Source: Streptomyces sp. NBC_01198
Lineage (GTDB): Bacteria; Actinomycetota; Actinomycetes; Streptomycetales; Streptomycetaceae
Assembly: GCF_036010485.1 (NCBI RefSeq)
Contig: NZ_CP108568.1
Span: 1,488,001-1,552,000 of the forward strand
Direction of reading: 5' to 3'
DNA length: 64,000 nucleotides
A program made the translations under genes and the position numbers. The notes under the pieces were generated by a model. That model did not search any database. It was not told where the DNA came from and worked only from the letters and a program-made list of their open reading frames with translations. Of the stretch, positions 42,157-51,653 are shown piece by piece; the stretch's first letter is position 1, and every line of letters begins with the position of its first letter.

Positions 42157-45100
42157 ATGTCCAGGGGTAGGTGTGGCACCACGATGAGATCGTCAAGCAA
42201 GGGCGTACGCGTACGCATACCGCGTACCCGAAGAGGGTGGGAGGCGGGGCTGGTCGCTACGGCGACGGTCGCGCTCCTGGTGCCGCTGGGCCTGACCCCG
42301 GTGGCACAGGCCGCGGGGCACGGCAAGCCGCTGGGGAAGACCGCGGTGCCCGCGCCGCACAGCACGACGACGCACACGGTCGGCCTCGGCGCGAAGAAGC
42401 AGCGCGACCAGGTCGCGGCCCAGCGCACCGCCAACGACGCGCAGGCCGCGGCCGCGCTGTCCCAGCAGCACGCCAGCTGGCCGGCGGGCGGCAGTGCCGC
42501 GGTCCCGCTCGGCAAGCGGGCGGTCGCCGGCGGGCTGCCGGTGACGCTCGGCGCGCCGGCCGGCACCTCGGCGTCGGGAGCCGGCACCGCGAAAGTGACC
42601 GTCGCCGACCGGGCGGCGGCGCAGGCGGCCGGCGTCAGCGGCGTGCTGTTCTCCGTCGCCCCGCAGGGCGCAGGCGCGCCGGGCAAGGTCGCCGTCGACT
42701 ACTCCGCCTTCGCCTCCGGTTACGGCGGCGACTGGTCGGGCCGGCTGCGCCTTGTCGCCCTGCCGGCGTGCGCGCTGACCACGCCGCAGCGGGCGGAATG
42801 CCGCACGCAGACCCCGCTGGTGACGTCCAACGACATCTCCGCGCAGACGGTCTCCGCCGCGCTGCCCGCCGCGAGGACGGCGCTGTCGTCGTCCGCGCAG
42901 GCCCCGACCGTTCTCGCACTCGACGCCAAGAGCGGCGAGTCCGACAAGGGCACCGGCAACTACTCCGCCACCCAGCTGTCGGCCTCGGCGACCTGGACCG
43001 GCGGCGTGTCGTCCGGCTCCTTCGACTGGTCCTACCCGATGTCCGTGCCGCCCACCGCAGGCGGCGCGGTGCCCAGCGTCGATCTGCAGTACGACTCCGG
43101 CAGCATCGACGGCCGCACCGCCTCGACGAACAACCAGGGCTCGCAGGTCGGCGAGGGCTTCGCGCTGACCAGCGACTCCTACGTCAGCCGCGACTACGGC
43201 TCCTGCGACGACGACGGGCACGACGAGGTCTACGACCTGTGCTGGAAGTACGACAACGCCTCGCTGGTGCTCAACGGCAAGTCCACCGAGCTGGTCAAGG
43301 ACGACAAGACCGGCACCTGGCGGCTCGCCAATGACGACGCCTCGACGGTGACGCACTCCACCGGCGCGGACAACGCCGACCAGGGCGACAGCACCGACGG
43401 CGCCGGCGAATACTGGACCGTGACCACCGGCGACGGCACCAAATACGTCTTCGGCCTGAACAAGCTCAGCGGCGCCGGCACCCAGCGCACCAACTCCGTC
43501 TGGACGGTGCCGGTCTTCGGCGACGACTCCGGCGAGCCCGGCTTCGCCAAGGGCACCGCCTTCGCCGACCGCTCCTACAACCAGGCCTGGCGCTGGAACC
43601 TCGACTACGTCGTGGACACCCGCGGCAACGCCCAGTCGTACTGGTACACCGCGGAGACCAACTCCTACAAGAAGAACGGGGCGACCACCGCCGACGCGAC
43701 GTACACCCGCGGCGGTTACCTCAACAAGATCCTCTACGGCCAGAAGTCGGGCACCCTTTTCACCGCTACCGCCACGCAGCAGATCGCGTTCTCGTACTCC
43801 GAGCGCTGCACCGCCGCCGACTGCACGAGCCTGACCGACAAGACCGCGCCGAACTGGCCGGACGTGCCGTTCGACCAGATCTGCGCGGCCGGCGCCTCCG
43901 ACGACGACTGCGACGCCGTCTCGCCGGCCTTCTTCACCCGCAAGCGGCTCAACCAGGTGCAGACCTCAGTGTGGTCGGGTACCGGCACCACCTACACGCC
44001 GGTCGACACCTGGGCGCTGACCCAGAAGTACCTCGACCCGGGCGACATCGGCGACAGCTCCGACCAGTCGCTGGTGCTGGACTCCGTCAAGCACACCGGC
44101 CAGGCCGGCGGCACGCTCGCCCTCGACCCGGTGTCGTTCACCTACAAGATGAAGCCGGACCGGGTCGACGCCACCGACGACATCCTGCCGCTGAACAGGC
44201 CGCGGATCTCCACCATCACCTCGGAGACCGGTGCGATCACGACCGTCACGTTCTCGCCCGCCGAGTGCGTACGCGGTTCGAAGATGCCGGCCGCCGAGGA
44301 CAACGACGCCCTGTCGTGCTACCCGGTCTACTGGCACATCAACGGCAACACCGACGCGTCGCTCGACTGGTTCCACAAATACCGCGTGGTCAGCGTCCAG
44401 GAGGCCGACCCGGCCGGCAACAACGAGCCGGTCGTGCACAGTTACTCCTACGCCGACCCCGCCTGGCACTACGACGACAGCCCGCTGACCCCGGAGGACG
44501 AGCGCACCTGGTCGATCTGGCGCGGCTACCGCACCGTCACCGAGTACACCGGCGGCAACACGGGCAACCAGGAGAAGACCGTCACCACGTTCATGCAGGG
44601 CATGAACGGTGACAAGCAGAAGTCCGGCACCGCCCGCTCGGTGAAGGTCAGCGGCCAGACCGTGCCGGGGCTGAGCATCCCCCAGGTCACCGACTCCGAC
44701 CAATACCAGGGCTACACCCGCGAGAAGGTCACCTACAACGGCGCCACCCCCGTGTCGGCGACGGTCAACGACCCCTGGTCGGCGGTGACGTCCACCCAGC
44801 ACAAGTCCTACGCCGACATCGAGGCGTACTACGTGGGCGACGCCAAGACGTACGACTACGCATACCTGAACGTGTCGGGGAAGTGGCGGTCCACCTCGGT
44901 CGCCAAGACCTTCGACTCCTACGGCATGGTCACCAGCGAGGACCACGCGGGTGACACCGCGAAGTCCGGCGACGAGACGTGCGTGCGCACCTGGTACGCG
45001 CGCAATGACGCCGTCGGCATCAACTCGCTGGTCTCCCGCACCCAGACCGTCGGCCAGCCCTGCTCGGTCGGCGACGCCTCGCTGTCGCTGCCAGCCAACA

Positions 45101-48100
45101 GCACCACCCCCGGCGACGTCCTGTCCGACACCGGCACCGTCTACGACAACACCTCGGCGACGACATGGACGTCGAGCCAGACCCCGACCAAGGGCGACGC
45201 CAACTGGACGGGACGCGCGGCCTCCTACCCCGCGACCGCGGACACGGGCGGCCAGCGCAAGCCCAACAGCTGGCAGGCCACGCAGATCTCCGCCTACGAC
45301 AGCTTCGGCCGGATCGTCAGCGCCAAGGACGCCAACACCAAGACGACGACCACCGGTTACACGATGGCGGCCAACGGGGTGCTCTCCCGTATCCGGGTCA
45401 CCGACCCGCTCGGCCACATCGTCGACACCTACGTCGACGTCCTACGCGGCCTGCCGCTGCGCTCCTACGACGCGGCGGGGAAGAAGACCGAGACCACCTA
45501 TGACGCGCTGGGCCGGCTGACGGGTGTCTGGCAGCCCAACCGCAACAAGGACGGCGGCGAAAGCGCCAACACCACCTACACCTACCACCTGGCGCGCGGC
45601 AGCGCCCCCTACGTGGCGACCTCCGTGCTCGGCCCCAACAACAGCCGCGTCACCAGCTACCAGATCTACGACGCGCTGCTGCGCCCGATCCAGCAGCAGA
45701 CCCCGTCCGCCAGCGGTGGCCGGCTGCTGACCGACAGCCGATACGACGACCGCGGCCTGGTCTACGAGACCTACGCCGACACCTACGACGACTCCAAGGC
45801 ACCGACCGGCACCTACGACCGCGGCGAATACGGCGGCACGCCCACCCAACACGAGGTCACCTTCGACGGCGCCGGCCGTGCCACGGCCGACAAGCTGCTG
45901 ATCTACGGCGTGCCCAAGTACACCATCACCACCAGCTACACCGGTGACTCCATCGCGACCAGCGCCGCCACCGGCGGCACCGCGTCCCGAGCGATCACCG
46001 ACGCGCTGGGCCGCGCCACAGAGATCCGCGAGTACTCGGGATCGTCCTACAACGACACGGCCTTCGGCGGCACTTCGCCGGCGGCCGCGCACGACAGCAC
46101 CGGGTACACCTACGCCCGGGACGGCAAGCAGCTCACCGTCACCGGCCCGGACAACGCCAAGTGGTCCTACGGCTACGACCTGTTCGGCCGGCAGACCAGC
46201 AACACCGACCCGGACATGGGCACGAGCACCACCACGTACACCCCGACCGACCTCATCGCGACCAGCGTGAACGCCAACCAGCGCACACTGATCTACGACT
46301 ACGACGACGCCGGGCGCAAGACCGGGCTGTGGCAGACCAGCAAGACCGACGCCAACAAGCTCGCCGCGTGGACGTACGACACGGTGGAGGTCGGTCAGGC
46401 GGCCGACTCCACCCGCTACGACGGCGGCGTCGCCGGCCTGGCCTACACCCAGAAGGTCACCAAGTACGACAACCTCTACAACCCGGTGGCCAGCGAGATC
46501 GACCTCTCGCCGAAGGACCCGCTGGTGACCTCCAAGGTCGCGCAGACCAGCTATGCCTTCACCTCGCAGTACAACAGCGACAACACCGTGCAGCACGTGA
46601 GCGCCCCCGCGATCGCCGGGCTGCCGAACGAGGACGTCAGCTACACGTACACCCCGACCGGCCAGGTCGACGCCGTCACCGGCACGTCCCACTACGTCCT
46701 GGACACCACCTACTCCTCGACCGGCAAGCCGCAACAGCTCACGCTGGGCGTCTCGCCGTCCGCCCAGGTCAAGCAGGCCTACCTGGACAACGAATGGGAG
46801 GAGGGCACCGGCAGGCTGCTGCGCAGCTACGTCACCGACGACACCCACGACTGGATGCCGCAGGACCTCCACTACTCCTACGACGACTCCGGCAACGTCA
46901 CCAAGATCAGCGACCCGGCGACGCTCGGCGGCACCACCACGACCGACACCCAGTGCTTCTCCTACGACGGCTACCGCCGCATGACCAGCGCGTGGACCCC
47001 GGCCGCCGGTGACTGCACCTCGGGCACGGCGACCACCGCCACGCTCGGCGGCCCCGCGGCCTACAGCACCAGTTACACCTTCAACCCCGCCGGTCTGCGG
47101 CTCACCCAGACGCAGCACACGGCGAGCGGTGACGCCACCACGCTGTCGTGCTACACCGACACGAAGCGGCCGCACGCGCTCAGCGCCACCACCACCGGCT
47201 CGAGCTGCAGCGGAGTCACCCCGACCTACACCTACGACAACACGGGCAACACCACCGCCCGCCCGGTCGCGGGAACGGCCGGCCAGGCCCTCACCTGGAG
47301 CAGCGAGGGCGACCTCGCCACCACCGCGGAGGGCGGCGACGCGGCCTCGTACATCTACGACGCCGAGGGCAACCTGCTGATCAAGCGGGCCACCGCGGGT
47401 GACGGGGAGAGCATCGTCTACCTCGGCAGCACCGAACTGCACACCAAGACCTCGGGCGGCAAGACCACGACCTGGGCGGTGCGCACCTACTCCGAGGGCG
47501 CCGACGGACAGGCCGTGGCCGAGCGCACCACCAAGCCCGGCGTCGCGCAGCTCAGCTGGCTCGCCGGCGACGTCCACGGCACCGCGAGCCTCGCGCTCGA
47601 CGGCGCCACCCAGGCCCTGACCAAGCGCTACTCCACCCCTTACGGCGCGCCGCGCGGCACCGCCGCGAGCGCCTGGCCCGACGACAAGGGATTCCTCAAC
47701 AAGACCCTCGACCCCGACACCGGGCTGACCCATGTCGGGGCACGCGAATACGACGCGGCCACCGGCCACTTCCTCAGCGTCGACCCCGTCCTCGACACCC
47801 AAGACCCGCAATCCCTCAATGGCTATGCCTACGCCGACAACAGCCCCGTCACGAAGAGTGACCCCAGCGGTCAGGAGAGCTGCTACCCGGTGTATTGCAG
47901 CGGGGACCACGGCACCTACGGAAACCTGCCCCCCATCCCGCCGTCCGGCGGCGGCGGCGGCGGAGGTCACGGCGGCGGCGGCGGTGGCGGTCACGGTGGC
48001 GGCGGCGGCGGTGGCGGTCACGGCGGCGGTGGCGGTGGCGGTGGCGGCGGCGGTAGCGAAGGCGGCGGGTACGACCCCGCGGCCAACCACATCTGCGACG

Positions 48101-48690
48101 GCTGCGTCCCGGTGGGAGTCGCGCTACCGGTGGGTGTCAGCGTCCCCGACGTTCCCCCGGACGTGGACTGGTACTCCACGACGCAGACCGGATGGGGCTG
48201 GCTCAACGACATCACCATCGTCGCCGACGCCCAGCCGGCCAACTTCGACGGTCAGACGATGAAGTTCACGTACTCGGTGTCGTCGGCCAAATCGGCGACG
48301 GAGCAGTTCGCCAACGGCTGGAGCTGGAACACCTCGGTGAAGGTCACCGGTGGAGTGGGTATCCCCCTCATCACAGAAGCGAAGGTGGAGGCCACGGTGG
48401 GCTTCGCCGGCCACTACGACTGGACGCACACCGACATGACCACGAAGACCGAGACGAGGACCAGCGAGTCCAGCTTCCCGGTCAAGAAGGGAGACATCGT
48501 CGGACTGTCCCCGTTCGGGAAGCTCACCAGCTACCGGACTGCCTACCACCACAAGGACGGGCGGATGACCTACCAGAACTGGACGACGTTCGACGTGACG
48601 TCGTGGGCGGCGAACAAGGTGTCGGACACCATCGACCCGACCACGGTGGACATCGACGCCTCCATGTGCATGGGGACGAAGTGCAGTTGA
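42157..48690 (+). CDS. RHS-repeat polymorphic toxin with pore-forming-like C-terminus
   Basis: A 2177-residue secreted RHS/YD-repeat protein; ATG 42184 is an equally good start and directly precedes the signal peptide (GLVATATVALLVPLGLTPVA). A beta-rich N-terminal region leads to many YD repeats from about 1060 on (YDAAGKKTETTYDALGRLTG is one). The RHS core ends with GLTHVGAREYDAATGHFLS and the boundary motif TKSDPSG at 1899-1905. A Gly/His-rich linker (about 1930-1971) separates it from a 200-residue C-terminal domain rich in alternating Ser/Thr strands (KFTYSVSSAKSATEQFANGW, TTKTETRTSESSFPVKKGD, LTSYRTAYHHKDGR). This pattern resembles aerolysin/MTX-type beta-pore-forming toxins. The core boundary and linker mark it as the variable toxin tip. 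Confidence 0.87.
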   Translation: MSRGRCGTTMRSSSKGVRVRIPRTRRGWEAGLVATATVALLVPLGLTPVAQAAGHGKPLGKTAVPAPHSTTTHTVGLGAKKQRDQVAAQRTANDAQAAAALSQQHASWPAGGSAAVPLGKRAVAGGLPVTLGAPAGTSASGAGTAKVTVADRAAAQAAGVSGVLFSVAPQGAGAPGKVAVDYSAFASGYGGDWSGRLRLVALPACALTTPQRAECRTQTPLVTSNDISAQTVSAALPAARTALSSSAQAPTVLALDAKSGESDKGTGNYSATQLSASATWTGGVSSGSFDWSYPMSVPPTAGGAVPSVDLQYDSGSIDGRTASTNNQGSQVGEGFALTSDSYVSRDYGSCDDDGHDEVYDLCWKYDNASLVLNGKSTELVKDDKTGTWRLANDDASTVTHSTGADNADQGDSTDGAGEYWTVTTGDGTKYVFGLNKLSGAGTQRTNSVWTVPVFGDDSGEPGFAKGTAFADRSYNQAWRWNLDYVVDTRGNAQSYWYTAETNSYKKNGATTADATYTRGGYLNKILYGQKSGTLFTATATQQIAFSYSERCTAADCTSLTDKTAPNWPDVPFDQICAAGASDDDCDAVSPAFFTRKRLNQVQTSVWSGTGTTYTPVDTWALTQKYLDPGDIGDSSDQSLVLDSVKHTGQAGGTLALDPVSFTYKMKPDRVDATDDILPLNRPRISTITSETGAITTVTFSPAECVRGSKMPAAEDNDALSCYPVYWHINGNTDASLDWFHKYRVVSVQEADPAGNNEPVVHSYSYADPAWHYDDSPLTPEDERTWSIWRGYRTVTEYTGGNTGNQEKTVTTFMQGMNGDKQKSGTARSVKVSGQTVPGLSIPQVTDSDQYQGYTREKVTYNGATPVSATVNDPWSAVTSTQHKSYADIEAYYVGDAKTYDYAYLNVSGKWRSTSVAKTFDSYGMVTSEDHAGDTAKSGDETCVRTWYARNDAVGINSLVSRTQTVGQPCSVGDASLSLPANSTTPGDVLSDTGTVYDNTSATTWTSSQTPTKGDANWTGRAASYPATADTGGQRKPNSWQATQISAYDSFGRIVSAKDANTKTTTTGYTMAANGVLSRIRVTDPLGHIVDTYVDVLRGLPLRSYDAAGKKTETTYDALGRLTGVWQPNRNKDGGESANTTYTYHLARGSAPYVATSVLGPNNSRVTSYQIYDALLRPIQQQTPSASGGRLLTDSRYDDRGLVYETYADTYDDSKAPTGTYDRGEYGGTPTQHEVTFDGAGRATADKLLIYGVPKYTITTSYTGDSIATSAATGGTASRAITDALGRATEIREYSGSSYNDTAFGGTSPAAAHDSTGYTYARDGKQLTVTGPDNAKWSYGYDLFGRQTSNTDPDMGTSTTTYTPTDLIATSVNANQRTLIYDYDDAGRKTGLWQTSKTDANKLAAWTYDTVEVGQAADSTRYDGGVAGLAYTQKVTKYDNLYNPVASEIDLSPKDPLVTSKVAQTSYAFTSQYNSDNTVQHVSAPAIAGLPNEDVSYTYTPTGQVDAVTGTSHYVLDTTYSSTGKPQQLTLGVSPSAQVKQAYLDNEWEEGTGRLLRSYVTDDTHDWMPQDLHYSYDDSGNVTKISDPATLGGTTTTDTQCFSYDGYRRMTSAWTPAAGDCTSGTATTATLGGPAAYSTSYTFNPAGLRLTQTQHTASGDATTLSCYTDTKRPHALSATTTGSSCSGVTPTYTYDNTGNTTARPVAGTAGQALTWSSEGDLATTAEGGDAASYIYDAEGNLLIKRATAGDGESIVYLGSTELHTKTSGGKTTTWAVRTYSEGADGQAVAERTTKPGVAQLSWLAGDVHGTASLALDGATQALTKRYSTPYGAPRGTAASAWPDDKGFLNKTLDPDTGLTHVGAREYDAATGHFLSVDPVLDTQDPQSLNGYAYADNSPVTKSDPSGQESCYPVYCSGDHGTYGNLPPIPPSGGGGGGGHGGGGGGGHGGGGGGGGHGGGGGGGGGGGSEGGGYDPAANHICDGCVPVGVALPVGVSVPDVPPDVDWYSTTQTGWGWLNDITIVADAQPANFDGQTMKFTYSVSSAKSATEQFANGWSWNTSVKVTGGVGIPLITEAKVEATVGFAGHYDWTHTDMTTKTETRTSESSFPVKKGDIVGLSPFGKLTSYRTAYHHKDGRMTYQNWTTFDVTSWAANKVSDTIDPTTVDIDASMCMGTKCS
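47947..48060 (+). repeat. Gly-His-rich coding repeat
   Basis: Tandem GGCGGTGGC-type units, interrupted by GGTCAC, encode a run of glycines with periodic histidines between the RHS core and the toxin domain. It is a flexible linker and also a likely recombination point for swapping C-terminal domains. Confidence 0.8.
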
Positions 48691-49355
48691 CCCCACGTCC
48701 GGTCACGCGAGCGGTCCTTCGCGCTCGCGATGTCACCGTACGAGTGACGGTGGCCGCGGTTCTCGCCGCGGCCACCGCCGCCGGCGCGGCGGCCTGCGCC
48801 CCCGCACCGGCGGGCCCCCCCGCGACGGCCTCCGTGCCGTCGCGGGGGGGCTCACCCCCCACCGCCTCCCGCACGCCGGAGGACATGACACAGGAGGTGC
48901 TGCGTCACCTGTCCAGCCCGCACGACGCCCCCGACGGCCGAGGGGTGGCCAGGACAGGACCGGGAGGCCGGGCGGGCTACTACTTCTGGGAGACCGCGGA
49001 CGCCAGAATGTGCTTCGCCGAGACCGGCCCCTTCCCCGACATCGCGGTCACCTGCGGCGGCCCCAGCGCGGCCGAGCGTGACCACATGCCGGAGCTGCGG
49101 CCGCTGTTCGGCCCGGCGTCCGACCCGGCCGGCGGCTGGTACCTGATCTTTCGCCTCGGCCACGGCACCGTGATCTCCTCAACCCTGGAGGGAAACCCGG
49201 TGACGGCCCAACGGGTCAGAAAGTTGGGCCCGCAAGTCGGCGGCGGGCAGGCGTACTTCATCCCCCTGCCGCACTGGCCGCACGACGAGCGGTTGTCCGT
49301 GAAGGTCGCCGTGAACGGCAAGCAGAAGACGCTGACCATGAACGTGGACCTCTGA
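48681..49355 (+). CDS. Putative lipoprotein, candidate immunity protein
   Basis: A 224-residue protein. GTG 48681 overlaps the RHS stop by ten bases. A long hydrophobic n-region (VTVAAVLAAATAAGAAAC) ends in a weak lipobox, so it may be a surface lipoprotein. The rest is a globular domain (GYYFWETADARMCFAETGPF, AVTCGG, GGWYLIFRLGHGTVIS, NGKQKTLTMNV) that I do not recognise. Tight coupling directly after a toxin tip, and a predicted location at the outer membrane face where a pore-former would act, make it the best immunity candidate. A terminator follows. Confidence 0.72.
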   Translation: MQLTPRPVTRAVLRARDVTVRVTVAAVLAAATAAGAAACAPAPAGPPATASVPSRGGSPPTASRTPEDMTQEVLRHLSSPHDAPDGRGVARTGPGGRAGYYFWETADARMCFAETGPFPDIAVTCGGPSAAERDHMPELRPLFGPASDPAGGWYLIFRLGHGTVISSTLEGNPVTAQRVRKLGPQVGGGQAYFIPLPHWPHDERLSVKVAVNGKQKTLTMNVDL

Positions 49356-49363
49356 GCGGCCTA

Positions 49364-49403
49364 CCTCCGGCCGCCCGAACCCCCCGGTGCGGGCGGCGGG
49401 AGG
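49364..49403. terminator. Stem-loop terminator
   Basis: CCTCC-GG-CCGCCCG and CGGGCGG-C-GGGAGG pair with one small bulge around about 12 bases, nine bases after the lipoprotein stop. It closes the RHS transcript and may act from both sides. Confidence 0.7.
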
Positions 49404-49416
49404 TCGAGGCCTCGGC

Positions 49417-49520
49417 TCAACGGCCCACCGCATTGCGGATGACGTAAGCCGCGGCACCCGCCGCGATCACCGCAGCCCCTGCCGGCACCGACACGAGCGG
49501 CAGGGCGAAGGCGTCGAGGG
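49417..49520 (-). pseudogene. C-terminal membrane-segment scrap
   Basis: The minus strand reads LPLVSVPAGAAVIAAGAAAY followed by VIRNAVGR and a stop. It looks like the last transmembrane helix of a lost protein. There is no start, and the upstream side is unrelated. Confidence 0.35.
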
Positions 49521-49600
49521 TCGTTGGCCGCCCAACGGCAGCTTGCCGATGCACCTGCTCTGCCCCCCGTTTGAGCACCGACCTCCGCGGATGGTGGTGG

Positions 49601-50480
49601 TTACGTGTCCGGACCTGCGACGACGGCTTCGAACCTGTCGCGGTTGAGGTAGAGGTCCCAGCAGGTGTCGGCGAGGTCGGCCGGATCGAGTGGCTCCGGT
49701 AGAGTTGTCGGATCCCAGTGCTCGGCGATGTCCTTGGCCGAGTCGCTCCCGCCGACCATTCCGGCGACCTGGAGCAGGCCCGCGTGTACCCCGGTGCCGG
49801 TCAGATCGGTGTGGAGATTGTCGTGATCGGTGCCGCGGCGGGCGATCAGCGGCTTCACGCCGAGGTCCCATACGAGACGGCGGTACTTGTCGTGGTCGTA
49901 GCCGCGATCACCCAGTACCACGTCGGGGCGGCGGCGCGGCCGGCGCCGCCTGCCTCGCACCGGCGGCACGGCCTGGAGGAGCGGGATGAGTTGGGTGACG
50001 TCGTTGCGGTTGCCGCCGGTCAAGGTGACGGCGAGCGGGATGCCCGTGGCATCGGTGATCGGGTGATGCTTGCTGCCCCGCCCTGCCCCGATCAACACGG
50101 CTTCGTCCCGTCTTGGGGCCCTCATTAAGGCCTGGATGTGAGAGCCGTCGACCGCCGCCCGGGAGAAGTCCAGGGCGTTCGCACTGCGGAGCTTGGGGAG
50201 GAGGACCTCGTGTAGCCGGGGCCACACACCGGCCTCAGTCCACTCGGCCAGGCGCCGCCAGCAGGTCACACCCGAACCGAAGCCACGTTCCTGCGGCAGA
50301 TGTTCCCAAGCGATCCCGGTATGCAGCACGAACAGGATGCCCTGGAACACCAGCCGATCAGGTCCGCCCCGGGTTTCGGGCCCGACGCTCGACCTTGGGC
50401 AACAGTGGCTCGATCACCGCCCACAACTCGTTGTCGACCTCCTACGGCTTCGGCCGAGCCACTCATCACCCCGGGATCAT
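49601..50480 (-). pseudogene. IS5-family transposase fused to an SDR tail
   Basis: From about 50480 the minus strand reads VDNELWAVIEPLLPKVERRA, then shifts frame near 50360 and continues as FQGILFVLHTGIAWEHLPQE, VDGSHIQALMRAPR, ITDATGIPLAVTLTGGNRND, VVLGDRGYDHDKYRRLVWDL, which is an IS5 (IS427-type) transposase. After VKPLIARRG it passes without a stop into the end of a short-chain dehydrogenase (LLQVAGMVGGSD, SAKDIAEHWD, DPADLADTCWDLYLNRDRFE). The transposase lacks its C-terminal Glu region. Deletion joined two unrelated genes. Confidence 0.82.
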
Positions 50481-50621
50481 CAGCCTGCCGGCGGCCCGCC
50501 GCCGTGGTGTGTCGAACCGAAGCCACAGCCGGGGTCCCTGCGAACCTCCATGTTCGTCATGGCCATGGCAAATGATCTTTCCTTACGCTTGCCCCAGCAT
50601 CCTGCTTAGAGGAGAAAATCT

Positions 50622-50665
50622 ATGCGCACCAAAGTGAATCTCGGCCTCGCCGCACTGTCCACTCG
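50622..50665 (+). pseudogene. Orphan gene start with strong RBS
   Basis: AGAGGAGAAAATCT precedes ATG 50622, the best ribosome binding site in the region, and the frame begins MRTKVNLGLAALS like a signal peptide. It then runs into sequence that encodes an MFS tail in another frame, so the gene has lost everything after its start. Confidence 0.4.
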
Positions 50666-50667
50666 CC

Positions 50668-50880
50668 GGCACGGTCCGCGGCAACCTCACCCTCCTGAAG
50701 GCCACCTCCATCACCGACCGCTGGGGCACCACCCATTACGGCCGCCTGCCCGGCCTCCTCCCCGCGCCCGTCACCATCGCCGGCGCCCTCGCCCCCGTCA
50801 CCGGTACCGCCCTCGCAGGCCCCCTCGGCGGCTACCCCCAGCTCGTCACGGTTTTTGCCTTGATCTCCGTGATCGGGTGC
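50668..50880 (+). pseudogene. MFS transporter fragment
   Basis: One frame reads VRGNLTLLKATSITDRWGTT, HYGRLPGLLPAPVTIAGALA, GTALAGPLGGYPQLVTVFAL. This is the region around the last spans of an MFS permease. It has no start and ends in unrelated sequence near 50880. Confidence 0.65.
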
Positions 50881-51170
50881 TGCCCTTGCCTGCGGCACAC
50901 GGACCTCGACGTGACTCGCCCATTCCAGCCCCGGGCGGACCCCGGAGCTCGGCCCGCCACGCAGCGGCACCCTGGCGGCGTAGAAGCGCGTCGCAGCGCG
51001 CTGCCCGAAAGGGTGGGGAGGGGTGGCCGGGGAGGGGTGGCCGGGGCCGGGATCGGGTGGGAACGTGGACGGGCCGGAGCGGAGCCAGGTGGCTGCAGGC
51101 AGACGATGCGCGGGCACGAGCATGAGCAGAGTCAGGGAACGCCGCACTGACACCGCGGCAGGCGGAAACC
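50881..51170. other. Gap between gene fragments
   Basis: About 290 bases that contain two copies of GGGGTGGCCGGG near 51020-51045 and no supported gene. Confidence 0.35.
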
Positions 51171-51470
51171 GGCATCCCTGAGGCGCTGTTGATGAAGGCC
51201 GCTGCAGGCGGCCGCACCGACGCGCTGGGCGCCGGCGGCATCCTCAGACTCCAGCGCGCCCTCGGCAATGGCGCCGCCACGGCGATCGCGGAGGACGAGT
51301 CCCCGGTCCAGGACGTGGTCGGGGGTCCGGCGGCCGGCCGCCGGAGCCCGAGGTCCGCGACGACATGGAAGCCCGGCTCGGCCAGGACTTCGGCGGCGTC
51401 TGGGTCCACACGGACGGCACCGCGCACGAGTCAGCGCAGGCATGTCACGGAATGCGGAACTCTGGATCCG
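51171..51470 (+). pseudogene. DUF4157-type protein remnant
   Basis: LLMKAAAGGRTDALGAGGIL, LRLQRALGNGAATAIAEDE, SPVQDVV in one frame, then MEARLGQDFGGVWVHTDGTA, HESAQA after a frameshift near 51345. The sequence LGxDFxxVxVHTDxxAxxSA is the signature of DUF4157, a peptidase-like module often found on cargo of extracellular contractile injection systems. The C-terminal payload is missing. Confidence 0.75.
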
Positions 51471-51653
51471 CCCAGCGGTCCGCGGGCGGCCCTTGTGGGG
51501 CAGGGCATGGGCCGGTGTCGCACGGGGATCACGGGTCCGCAATCCGGCGTTGGCCATTCCGTGACCAGCCGTTCACCTCCGCGGGGCGGCCCACGGATAC
51601 TATGACCGCCGTAGTAATTGTCGGAAAGAATCCCATACCCCCTGGGGATCCGT

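Noticed and set aside
39522..42686. 1054-codon open frame on the minus strand
   Set aside because: It overlaps the LamG and RHS genes, which have signal peptides, domains and consistent codon use. The antisense frame is Gly/Arg/Val-rich shadow coding, usual in GC-rich DNA.
47941..48066. Regular short repeats as a CRISPR array
   Set aside because: The units are 9-15 bases, in frame and encode a Gly/His linker. There are no unique spacers.
45442..48090. 882-codon open frame on the minus strand
   Set aside because: Antisense shadow of the RHS repeats. Low-complexity Val/Gly/Arg composition and no motifs.
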